NCBI GenBank assembly: GCA_003501375.1 | Contig: DNPO01000036.1 | Span: 542 to 8,290, forward strand | DNA: 7,749 bases | Reading direction: 5' to 3' | DNA from: Candidatus Sumerlaeota bacterium | GTDB lineage: Bacteria; Sumerlaeota; Sumerlaeia; UBA8349 | In this document: positions 1 through 5,399 of the stretch, piece by piece | Numbering within the stretch: the stretch's first letter is position 1 | Layout: each line of letters starts with the position of its first letter | Notes under the pieces: generated by a model | Told to the model about the DNA's origin: nothing | The model's database searches: none | What the model saw: the letters and a program-made list of their open reading frames with translations, nothing else | Position numbers and translations under genes: made by a program

Positions 1-16
1 GTTCCCCAGCGGAGGT

Positions 17-35
17 TTGGAGGCGAAGCCTCCAA
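17..35. repeat. Short perfect hairpin with GAA triloop upstream of the metal permease
   Basis: An 8-bp perfect stem (TTGGAGGC pairing with GCCTCCAA) closes on the three-base loop GAA. The core reads GCGAAGC, a sequence known for forming an unusually stable mini-hairpin. Downstream on the + strand is GGTTTTGC, which is only a weak T run, so it is at best a poor intrinsic terminator for a gene cut off at the left edge. No gene is visible in 1-84. The rest of this stretch holds only a short TGCAGT duplication around 41-53. Confidence 0.6.
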
Positions 36-84
36 GGTTTTGCAGTTGCAGTTCTGGTTAGGATAGTGGTACGTTTGATGCGTT

Positions 85-933
85 ATGCCTGACTTGACCC
101 CGCTCTATACACTCCTCTCCCATGTTATCCCGCTTGACTGCATGCAAGCGCGCTTTATGCAGCAGGCCATGCTCGGCCTGCTGTTGCTCGCTCCCATGTG
201 TGCTGCAATGGGAGTGCAAGTGGTGAATTTGCGCATGGCATTTTTCTCCGATGCGATCAGTCACTCCGCCTTTGTTGGTGTTGCGCTGGGACTCCTGCTG
301 GGAGTGAATGCGCACTTGGCTATGGCCGGCTTTGCGCTGTTGGTCGGCGTGGGAATCGTAGCCGCTGCAAGGCGCACCTCGCTATCGTCGGACACGGTAA
401 TCGGCGTATTTTTTTCGGCGGCGGTAGCATTTGGCTTGGCAGTTGTCAGCCGCGACCGTAACGCCGCCCGCAACGTACAAGCGTTTTTGTATGGCGATAT
501 TCTCACCATCAGCAACACGGAAATCTGGTGCCTGATTGCGTTGTTTGTCGCGCTGCTCGTATTTCAATGGGTAGGGTTCAACCGCCTGCTGTTCATTGGA
601 CTAAACGCCTCGCTGGCCGAAGCGCATGCCGTGCGCGTCCGCTTCTGGCAATACCTGTTTGCCGCCTTGCTATCGTTGGTGGTCATGTTCGCCGTGTGGG
701 CGGTGGGTGTGCTTTTGGTAACCGCGCTGCTCATCGTTCCGGCTGCGGCGGCGCGAAATTTAGCGCGCACTGCAGGTGCCATGTTTTGGTGGGCGCTCGG
801 CATCAGTTGGATAGCGGCAGTGGCAGGTTTGCTGATTTCCGCCCAACCGTGGGCGCGTACTGCCACCGGCGCAACGGTAGTGTTGGTCGCATCTTTTTGC
901 TTTGCACTCAGCCTCATTGCCAAACGGCGATAG
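85..933 (+). CDS. ABC transporter permease for zinc/manganese (ZnuB/MntB family)
   Basis: This is the membrane subunit of a binding-protein-dependent metal importer of the ABC-3 family (ZnuB, MntB, TroC). It would form the inner-membrane channel with an ATPase and a periplasmic metal-binding protein, neither of which is in the window. The 282-residue length is typical. Family signatures are clear: RMAFFSDAISHSAFVGVALG at 50-69, SSDTVIGVFFSAAVAFG at about 101-117, FLYGDIL at 134-140, and VGVLLVTALLIVPAAAAR at 207-224. About eight hydrophobic segments cover most of the chain. ATG 85 is the first possible ATG, because an in-frame TGA lies at 76-78; no clear Shine-Dalgarno sequence precedes it. 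The partner genes may lie to the left of the window. No convincing Zur or MntR box was seen. Zinc versus manganese cannot be decided from the sequence. Confidence 0.92.
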   Translation: MPDLTPLYTLLSHVIPLDCMQARFMQQAMLGLLLLAPMCAAMGVQVVNLRMAFFSDAISHSAFVGVALGLLLGVNAHLAMAGFALLVGVGIVAAARRTSLSSDTVIGVFFSAAVAFGLAVVSRDRNAARNVQAFLYGDILTISNTEIWCLIALFVALLVFQWVGFNRLLFIGLNASLAEAHAVRVRFWQYLFAALLSLVVMFAVWAVGVLLVTALLIVPAAAARNLARTAGAMFWWALGISWIAAVAGLLISAQPWARTATGATVVLVASFCFALSLIAKRR

Positions 934-945
934 AGAAACTCCACA

Positions 946-1032
946 CCATTTTTTACCACGAAAAACACGAACCACACGAAAACAGTACAATGAAGTTTTC
1001 GTGTGGTTCGTGTTTTTCGTGGTAAAAAATGG
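946..1032. repeat. Large palindrome with 38-bp stem, built of 9-bp CACGAAnnn units
   Basis: Arms 946-983 and 995-1032 are exact reverse complements around an 11-base loop (984-994). Each arm holds three phased 9-mers of the form CACGAAnnn (for example CACGAACCA). The palindrome fills the space between two convergent genes, 12 bp after the permease stop and 6 bp before the end of the DUF2752 gene. Either transcript would fold into a very long hairpin. No T run follows the stem on either strand, so it is not a canonical intrinsic terminator, though it could block read-through or stabilise 3' ends. From memory, CACGAAG-type palindromes like this are scattered through many environmental bacterial genomes and are often mis-annotated as HEKHEPHE-like peptides. 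Confidence 0.93.
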
Positions 1033-1038
1033 GTTGTC

Positions 1039-1503
1039 TTACCGCTTATCCCAGATCAGCCACGCCCAGTTGGCAATTACCACCAGCGGTGCCAAAAATC
1101 GCAGCACTAACCAATCCCGATTGCTCAGCGTCAGGCGCAACCGGGGAAGTTTTCCAAACGACGCGATCAATCCATACGGAATGTACAGCGCCCACAACGC
1201 CCAGCAAATCGCACAGAGCGGATTAAACCGAAACGCTGTCCACAAATGCAAGTGCGCGAGCGCCAGCAGTGACCGGGTCGCGCCGCATGTCAGGCAGGGG
1301 TATGTGGTGATGTCATGGAACGAGCAGCGCAGTGGCGGTGGGCCAAACAACCACACCCACAGCGGTACGCCTGCGACAATGCACAGCCCCAAGAGGCTCC
1401 AGATGAGTTCATGGTCAATTGCGCGCGGAGCGAGTGGTTGAAATTGAATTTGCACTTTGAATCCAATCGCTTTATTTGCACCGATACACTCGCGCAAACG
1501 CAT
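1039..1503 (-). CDS. DUF2752 family membrane protein
   Basis: A small integral membrane protein of the DUF2752 family, whose biochemical function is unknown. From ATG 1503 it has 154 residues. The family core is clear: C60-x2-H63 near the end of the first membrane segment, then P69-C70-x2-C73-G74-A-T-R77, then FRFNPL at 91-96. Two or three further hydrophobic segments follow, and the chain ends with a basic tail. The open frame extends to 1614, but that extension lies wholly inside the upstream gene in another frame, so I prefer ATG 1503. This still overlaps the upstream gene's end (stop at 1474-1472) by 32 bp, which implies one transcript and probable translational coupling. A later non-ATG start is possible, since no good ribosome site is visible. 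The conserved Cys/His residues suggest metal binding, but this is inference. Confidence 0.82.
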   Translation of the reverse strand: MRLRECIGANKAIGFKVQIQFQPLAPRAIDHELIWSLLGLCIVAGVPLWVWLFGPPPLRCSFHDITTYPCLTCGATRSLLALAHLHLWTAFRFNPLCAICWALWALYIPYGLIASFGKLPRLRLTLSNRDWLVLRFLAPLVVIANWAWLIWDKR

Positions 1504-3136
1504 TTTGAAAAACCGGCTTGCCCAACGTTTCAGGATCGTACGAATCAAAATCCCGCCGTTGGCCCGCATCCGCCTGCCGATCTTTTTCCGTCCATAAAAT
1601 ATAGCGAATCCCATTGTCGTGAAGAATCCGCCGAAAATCCACGATCGGCATCTGCCGCGAAAACAACGCCTGCGTTTCCACCTCTTTGCGCTCGGACTCC
1701 ACCGTCATCACGCCATGCGCCAGATACGCCCGATGCCCGGAAACAAAAGGCACGCGGTTGCCCGTCCAGCGCGACGCCCACACCACATCCTGCCAGTCGC
1801 CCTGATCCTCCAGCCAAACCATCGCTTGCATCTCTAGCACATGCGCGTAATAATAATCATTTGGTTTGCCATAGGTTGCCACGGAGCGGTCGTACAAAAC
1901 CCACACGGTCTTAGGCAGCAGAAACGCGAATACCAGCGCCAAGGCAAAGAGTCTATAAGTCCTACATGACTTATGGGGCTTATAAGCCTTATAAATCTTT
2001 TCGCCCCACCCTTCGGCAGCGGTTGCTGCCATGAACGCCAGCACGAACGGCACGCCCTCAATGGTGCGTCGCTGAAACGGGAGCGGCAGGTACATCACAA
2101 AAAACGCTGCCGCAAACCACGCCAGCACAAACAGCCCGCTGATTTGCTTCCGACGACGCCACAGAAATGGTAATCCCGCGAGCGCAACCACCAGATAAAG
2201 TTCCAGCGCAGCGAGCGGATTCCACCATGCCTTCCACATCATCACATTGCCGGAATCGATCTTGCCAAACTCCGGTACCTGCCACGCGATCATTTTTTGC
2301 AACAATACCGCCGCGCCGCCCGTCACACAAAACGCCCCGAACACCGCGAGCAATCGCCAGGCAACTTTTTTTGTTTTTAACCACCATCCCACCAACGCGA
2401 ACACCCCCACCATGCCCACGGCAGGCAAGTCGAATGGATGCACATACGCGAGGCAAAATCCGGCAACCGCAACAATGACCACATTCAAATTAATACCGTG
2501 CTCCGTCCGCAACGCCCGCCAGAATGCGTCCAGCAACCACACGTAGCACAGGAGTGAAAAACTGAAGTTAGGAAAAATGATGCACGACGACAGCGTGGTC
2601 GATTCCGTCGCGAAAATCTGCCCCCACAAAATCCCGTTGGCGAACAATGCGTACAGCGTGATCCACAGGCGGCGTCGCTGGCTGGTTGTGAACGAACCGG
2701 TTAGGCGGTAAAACGACAGTGCCAGCAAGAAAGTCAACACCACGCGGGCATCGTGGTACGTGGTGAGCAGCGCCTGCCACGGTTCCAGCGACTCGCCCGT
2801 GACCAGGCGCACAAATCCGTGGTACCACCGCGCCACATGCCCCAGCGCGACAAAAAACGGCATGAGCAACACGGGCGTATGCGGTTCGCTACTCAGCAGA
2901 TTGCTCAGAAAAAAATCGCCGCGAAATCCGACGCGCATAAACGCCAGATACTGGTTGGAATCCCACGGGAAGCCGCTCCAGAGGAAAATGATGTGCGGCA
3001 ATTCCTGCGCGGAGCCGTACCAATTGGGTGATTCGGCGATAATGGCCGCCGCAATGGCAAGCAGGAAGGCGAGTTTCAAACCGTAATTTTTCAAGAGTGG
3101 ATTCCAAAAATAATCGGCAAAATTACATCCCAACAC
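1472..3136 (-). CDS. Polytopic membrane protein, GT-C glycosyltransferase-like
   Basis: A 554-residue protein with about ten hydrophobic segments and a soluble C-terminal domain (roughly 420-554). The architecture recalls GT-C lipid-linked sugar transferases: a membrane segment at about 20-34, a loop with the acidic motif WDSNQYLAF at 58-66, more membrane helices, an FQRRTIEG motif at 354-361 before a helix, and a C-terminal alpha/beta domain. That domain contains VPFVSGHRAYLAHG and IRYILWTEKD and ends in FARVYRCK. GT-C assignment is inference from topology and these motifs; substrate and acceptor are unknown. Start choice is uncertain: the longest frame begins with GTG at 3136, with TTG at 3133 next, and a GGGA lies just upstream. 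It overlaps the DUF2752 gene, so the two are probably co-transcribed. An in-frame 9-bp-phased repeat encodes residues about 382-395 in a basic loop between two membrane helices. Confidence 0.72.
   Translation of the reverse strand: MLGCNFADYFWNPLLKNYGLKLAFLLAIAAAIIAESPNWYGSAQELPHIIFLWSGFPWDSNQYLAFMRVGFRGDFFLSNLLSSEPHTPVLLMPFFVALGHVARWYHGFVRLVTGESLEPWQALLTTYHDARVVLTFLLALSFYRLTGSFTTSQRRRLWITLYALFANGILWGQIFATESTTLSSCIIFPNFSFSLLCYVWLLDAFWRALRTEHGINLNVVIVAVAGFCLAYVHPFDLPAVGMVGVFALVGWWLKTKKVAWRLLAVFGAFCVTGGAAVLLQKMIAWQVPEFGKIDSGNVMMWKAWWNPLAALELYLVVALAGLPFLWRRRKQISGLFVLAWFAAAFFVMYLPLPFQRRTIEGVPFVLAFMAATAAEGWGEKIYKAYKPHKSCRTYRLFALALVFAFLLPKTVWVLYDRSVATYGKPNDYYYAHVLEMQAMVWLEDQGDWQDVVWASRWTGNRVPFVSGHRAYLAHGVMTVESERKEVETQALFSRQMPIVDFRRILHDNGIRYILWTEKDRQADAGQRRDFDSYDPETLGKPVFQNAFARVYRCK
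1952..1993 (-). repeat. In-frame 9-bp-phased TATAAGnnn repeat inside the membrane protein gene
   Basis: Read on the minus strand, units recur every nine bases: TATAAG-GCT, TATAAG-CCC, CATAAG-TCA, TGTAGG-ACT, TATAGA. There are just under five copies, decaying toward the 3' end. Because the period is a multiple of three, the gene stays open and the repeat is read as YKAYKPHKSCRTYR, a basic loop of the host protein. This loop separates two hydrophobic segments, so an insertion there would be tolerated. Confidence 0.85.
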
Positions 3137-3149
3137 CGTCCCATTTATC

Positions 3150-3176
3150 CACAGATTACCTAAATTTCACAGATTA
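3150..3176. repeat. 9-bp-phased CACAGATTA repeat in the leader of the membrane protein gene
   Basis: Two exact copies of CACAGATTA (3150-3158 and 3168-3176) are separated by one degenerate 9-mer (CCTAAATTT), so the phase is kept at 9 bp. On the minus strand it lies 13 bp upstream of the GTG start at 3136 and would be in the 5' leader. From memory, TTTCACAGATTA/GCAGATTA strings are common dispersed repeats in several environmental phyla. Apart from this and the hairpin at 3226-3256, the gap 3137-3283 shows nothing recognisable. Confidence 0.6.
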
Positions 3177-3225
3177 AAAAGCAGGAGAAAATAGAAAGCG
3201 TGCATTTCGCGCAAGGTTGTACAAA

Positions 3226-3256
3226 TGGGGTTTAACCGCGTAGCGGTTAAACCCCA
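3226..3256 (-). terminator. Perfect 14-bp hairpin with GTA triloop after the metal permease
   Basis: Arms 3226-3239 and 3243-3256 are exact reverse complements (TGGGGTTTAACCGC and its partner) around the loop GTA. On the minus strand the hairpin starts 27 bp after the stop of the heavy-metal permease and is followed by TTTGTAC, a short T-rich tail. This fits a weak intrinsic terminator separating that gene from the membrane protein gene. The C-GTA-G closure belongs to the very stable GNA triloop class, as does the GAA loop at 17-35. It could equally be a dispersed palindromic repeat. Confidence 0.55.
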
Positions 3257-3283
3257 ATCAGACACTGCGAAAAAAAGAAAATC

Positions 3284-4591
3284 TCAGGAGATATCTTGCG
3301 CCTGGTATCCAGCAGAGCAAATGGCGCGTACAAGCGCTGCGCGATCCAAATTTTTCCCATACGCCTGCGCTAAGTTTTTTTTCAAATCCACTCGCGCTTC
3401 TTCCACACCCACGACCGACCGCATGGCCTCGGCTACGTGCCGTGCGCAGTTTTCACACGACATGCCGCCCACGGGGATTTCCAGCATCGACCGCGTTTCC
3501 ACGGCGGGGTGCCGACGCTGCTGCATCCGTTCCTGAAAATTCCGAACAAATGCGGTTATTGTCACAATCAGCAACGCAATCGCCCCGAACCATTTCCAGA
3601 AACCGGGAAGCATCTCTGCGTGATTGTGCGCTTGCAAAACCGCCGACAATGGCGTACCTGTCCACGCAAAATACAGATTGAGTAACGTCCCGCAGAGGAA
3701 ACTGCTGATGACAATTGCCGCCAGATACAGCGACATGGTGCGCTTGCCCAGCATGCGCCCGATCAGCAGCAACGACGCCGCATTGGTTGCCGGTCCGGTC
3801 ATCAAAAACACCAGCGCAGCGCCAGCACTCAACCCGCCATGCGAAATTAGCACCGCGACAAACGGTACGGATGCCGTGGCGCAAATGTACATCGGAACAC
3901 CGATCAGCGCCATTGCCGCCATTGCGCCAAATCCAGAACCCAAATGATCTTGCAAGAAATTCTGTGGCATGGCATACGACAATATTCCCGCCGCGACCAT
4001 GCCTATTACCAACCACTTGACAATCTCGCGCGGAAAATCGAGAAAGGCATAGCGCATAGCCAATAGCATCTGGGGGAAAAAGCCCTTTGGCGTTGCATGC
4101 GCTTCCTCATCCGCGTGGCAATCGCCCGATGCGCAGCAATCTGTCACGACCACTTCCGAGTTGGGCTGCTTCTCATCCTTCGGGGTCGTCCACACCACCG
4201 CCATGCCGCCGATCAAGCCGTTGATCAAGGCAGCGATGGGGCGTGTAATGGCAAAGACCGGGCCAAGCAAACCATACGTCACCAGAATACTATCCACCCC
4301 GGTTTCGGGAGTCGTGATTAAAAAGGCGGTGGTGGCTCCCCGGCTGGCACCGCGTTGGAAAAGCGACAGAGCGACGGGCAACACACCGCAAGAGCACAGT
4401 GGCAATGGAATGCCAAAGAGCGATGCTTTTGCCACGGAACTGAAGGAGTTTTTTCCCAGATGCCGCACGATCAAATCGCGTTTCAACACCAGGCTGAGTA
4501 CCCCGGCCACTGCAAAGCCAAAGATCAGGTAAATACCCATATCCAACCAGAGGTTGTAAATCTCCTTGCACACACTAAGAAAGGCGTTCAT
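3284..4591 (-). CDS. Heavy-metal efflux permease with C-terminal HMA domain (SO_0444/ArsP-type, DUF318)
   Basis: A 435-residue inner-membrane permease of the DUF318/ArsP_1 superfamily, closest in architecture to the SO_0444-type Cu/Zn efflux transporters. Two homologous membrane halves carry the family motifs: IPLPLCSCGVLPVA at 61-74 with TPETGVDS at 94-101, then GVPMYICATASVPF at 231-244 with TGPATNAAS at 265-273. The loop between the halves holds a Cys/His/acid cluster (DCCASGDCHADEEAHA, 151-166). A heavy-metal-associated domain follows at about 370-435, with GMSCENC at 376-382 and its metal-binding pair C379 and C382. ATG 4591 is chosen because AGGAGG lies 11 bp upstream and the N-terminus matches the family. 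The open frame continues to 4867, but that part is translated repeat DNA. The likely role is export of a soft metal delivered to the HMA domain; the specific metal is unknown. Confidence 0.9.
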   Translation of the reverse strand: MNAFLSVCKEIYNLWLDMGIYLIFGFAVAGVLSLVLKRDLIVRHLGKNSFSSVAKASLFGIPLPLCSCGVLPVALSLFQRGASRGATTAFLITTPETGVDSILVTYGLLGPVFAITRPIAALINGLIGGMAVVWTTPKDEKQPNSEVVVTDCCASGDCHADEEAHATPKGFFPQMLLAMRYAFLDFPREIVKWLVIGMVAAGILSYAMPQNFLQDHLGSGFGAMAAMALIGVPMYICATASVPFVAVLISHGGLSAGAALVFLMTGPATNAASLLLIGRMLGKRTMSLYLAAIVISSFLCGTLLNLYFAWTGTPLSAVLQAHNHAEMLPGFWKWFGAIALLIVTITAFVRNFQERMQQRRHPAVETRSMLEIPVGGMSCENCARHVAEAMRSVVGVEEARVDLKKNLAQAYGKNLDRAALVRAICSAGYQAQDIS

Positions 4592-4602
4592 AGTAACATC
4601 TA

Positions 4603-4608
4603 CCTCCT
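4603..4608 (-). promoter_or_regulatory. Ribosome binding site fixing the permease start
   Basis: AGGAGG on the minus strand lies 11 bp before ATG 4591, slightly long but the only strong Shine-Dalgarno in the region. It supports the shorter 435-residue protein over the 527-residue open frame, which begins inside the inverted repeat. Confidence 0.75.
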
Positions 4609-4613
4609 GCCTT

Positions 4614-4631
4614 ATTTTAGCCGTAGCTAAA
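4614..4631 (-). promoter_or_regulatory. Candidate -10 box overlapped by a TTTAGC-N4-GCTAAA inverted repeat
   Basis: On the minus strand TAAAAT (4619-4614) matches five of six bases of the sigma-70 -10 box and sits just upstream of the permease ribosome site. A perfect 6-bp inverted repeat (TTTAGC 4616-4621 and GCTAAA 4626-4631, spacer CGTA) overlaps it. A palindrome over a -10 box ahead of a metal efflux gene is a plausible repressor operator, but no regulator is encoded nearby and the -35 is poor (TTGCCT, 19 bp away). Both the promoter and the operator are inference. Confidence 0.3.
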
Positions 4632-4699
4632 GGAAAAAGGCAAGGGGGAAAGCATCTTGCTGAGGAATACGACGGGAGTTTCAACTTTACAAAATGGCC

Positions 4700-4870
4700 T
4701 CTTTGGAGTGCGGTGGCATGACACCGCTTTGCCGTTGCACGACATGTCGTGCGCAGTTGGTTGGTGCTGATGGGTTGTTTTCCCGAGCAAAAATGACAGG
4801 GAAGCAAAAGAAAAACCGCGCGACACGTCGCGTAACGGCAAAGCGGCATCATGCTGCCGCACTCCAAAGA
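4700..4870. repeat. Inverted-repeat element of paired twin hairpins with compensated differences
   Basis: The left arm 4700-4753 and the reverse complement of 4817-4870 match at 46 of 54 positions and start with the same TCTTTGGAGTGCGG. Each arm holds two hairpins. In the left arm these are GCGGTG/CACCGC (4710-4727) and the 16-bp palindrome GCACGACATGTCGTGC (4737-4752). In the right arm they are GCGGCA/TGCCGC and CGCGAC/GTCGCG. Six of the eight differences fall in three base pairs that change on both sides, keeping each stem paired. The 63-bp centre (4754-4816) has a small TTCCC/GGGAA stem (4780-4784 with 4799-4803). There is no transposase and no clear target-site duplication. It fills most of the divergent gap and ends 14 bp before acpS. 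Similar ECGGM-PL-encoding repeats are, from memory, widespread in some PVC-group genomes. Confidence 0.88.
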
Positions 4871-4884
4871 TACGGAACTAAAAA

Positions 4885-5268
4885 ATGATCATCGGTTTAG
4901 GCATGGACATTGTTTCCATTGAACGCATTGAGGCATTGTTGGGAGAACACGGCGACCGTTCCAAGGAACGCCTTTTTTCCGATGAGGAGCGCGCGTATTG
5001 TGAAGTCTTGCCCCACGCGGCATTGCATTTTGCCGCACGTTTTGCGGCGAAGGAAGCGTTTGTCAAAGCGCTCGGGACCGGTTTTGACCAGGGCATTCAA
5101 TGGCGCGATATCGCAGTAGTCAACGCTCCCGGTGGCAAGCCCAGCCTGACCATAACCGGCAAGGCATTGGAAATCATGCAAACGCAAGGCGTGACGCGCA
5201 CGCACGTTAGCTTAACGCATGACCCCATCCATGCTGCTGCGGTGGTTATTTTGGAAGCGGCGGATTAA
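4885..5268 (+). CDS. acpS: Holo-[acyl-carrier-protein] synthase
   Basis: AcpS transfers the 4'-phosphopantetheine arm of coenzyme A to the active-site serine of apo-ACP in the cytoplasm, which switches on fatty acid synthesis. At 127 residues it has the normal length. All family signatures are present: GLGMDIVSIERIE at 4-16 with the metal-binding D8, RFAAKEAFVKALG at 52-64 with E57, WRDIAVVNAPGGKP at 73-86, and HVSLTHDPIHAAAVVI at 107-122. ATG 4885 gives the conserved N-terminus. There is only a weak ribosome site (CGGAA). The start lies 14 bp after the end of the inverted-repeat element, so its promoter or leader must lie in or across that element. No terminator is evident after the stop. 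The methyltransferase follows on the same strand 131 bp later. Confidence 0.96.
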   Translation: MIIGLGMDIVSIERIEALLGEHGDRSKERLFSDEERAYCEVLPHAALHFAARFAAKEAFVKALGTGFDQGIQWRDIAVVNAPGGKPSLTITGKALEIMQTQGVTRTHVSLTHDPIHAAAVVILEAAD

Positions 5269-5298
5269 TCTACACTTCTCCGCCAAAAACGTCGCGGC

Positions 5299-5328
5299 TT
5301 GACAATGCGTGCACATAAATTGACAATG
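5299..5328 (+). promoter_or_regulatory. Candidate promoter and 21-bp-spaced direct repeat upstream of the methyltransferase
   Basis: TTGACAATG occurs twice, at 5299-5307 and 5320-5328, exactly 21 bp apart, or two helical turns. The first TTGACA is a consensus -35 box. At 17 bp spacing, GACAAT (5322-5327) inside the second copy is a 4/6 match to the -10 box. Both a promoter and a two-site operator are possible readings, and neither is proven. The gap 5269-5399 holds nothing else recognisable apart from the ribosome site. Confidence 0.35.
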
Positions 5329-5383
5329 GCATTGATTCAGAAGCACGGTGTGGATTTTCCCCATTTTCTCCCTGTTTTTTGAC

Positions 5384-5390
5384 GGAAAGG
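5384..5390 (+). promoter_or_regulatory. Ribosome binding site fixing the methyltransferase start
   Basis: GGAAAGG ends 9 bp before ATG 5400. The frame is open back to a TTG at 5379, but that codon would lie upstream of this site, so ATG 5400 is preferred. Confidence 0.65.
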
Positions 5391-5399
5391 TGCGCTTCA

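Noticed and set aside
946..1032. The palindrome as a classical Rho-independent terminator
   Set aside because: Neither strand has a T run after the stem; the stem ends in AAAAAAT followed by GG. The length and 9-bp phasing fit a repeat better, although it may still reduce read-through.
902..1441. A 179-codon + strand frame that begins in the metal permease and crosses the palindrome
   Set aside because: Its translation is the permease gene read out of frame, then the palindrome (TRKTRTTRK, WFVFFVVKNG), then antisense of DUF2752. It is an artefact of the repeat.
1315..1914. A 199-codon open frame on the + strand opposite the membrane protein gene
   Set aside because: It lies antisense to two overlapping genes with clear membrane and DUF2752 features. 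Its translation is low-complexity (Pro/Ala/Arg/His-rich) with no recognisable domain.
3453..4016. A 187-codon minus-strand frame inside the metal permease
   Set aside because: It is a shadow in another frame of a gene whose own frame carries all the DUF318 motifs.
4700..4870. A complete insertion sequence or CRISPR array
   Set aside because: There is no transposase frame, no target-site duplication, and only two inverted copies with no regularly spaced direct repeats.
4694..4888. A 64-codon + strand frame across the inverted-repeat element, reading LECGGMTPL
   Set aside because: It is translated repeat DNA. The same peptide motif appears on the opposite strand from the other arm, as expected of an inverted repeat and not of a gene.
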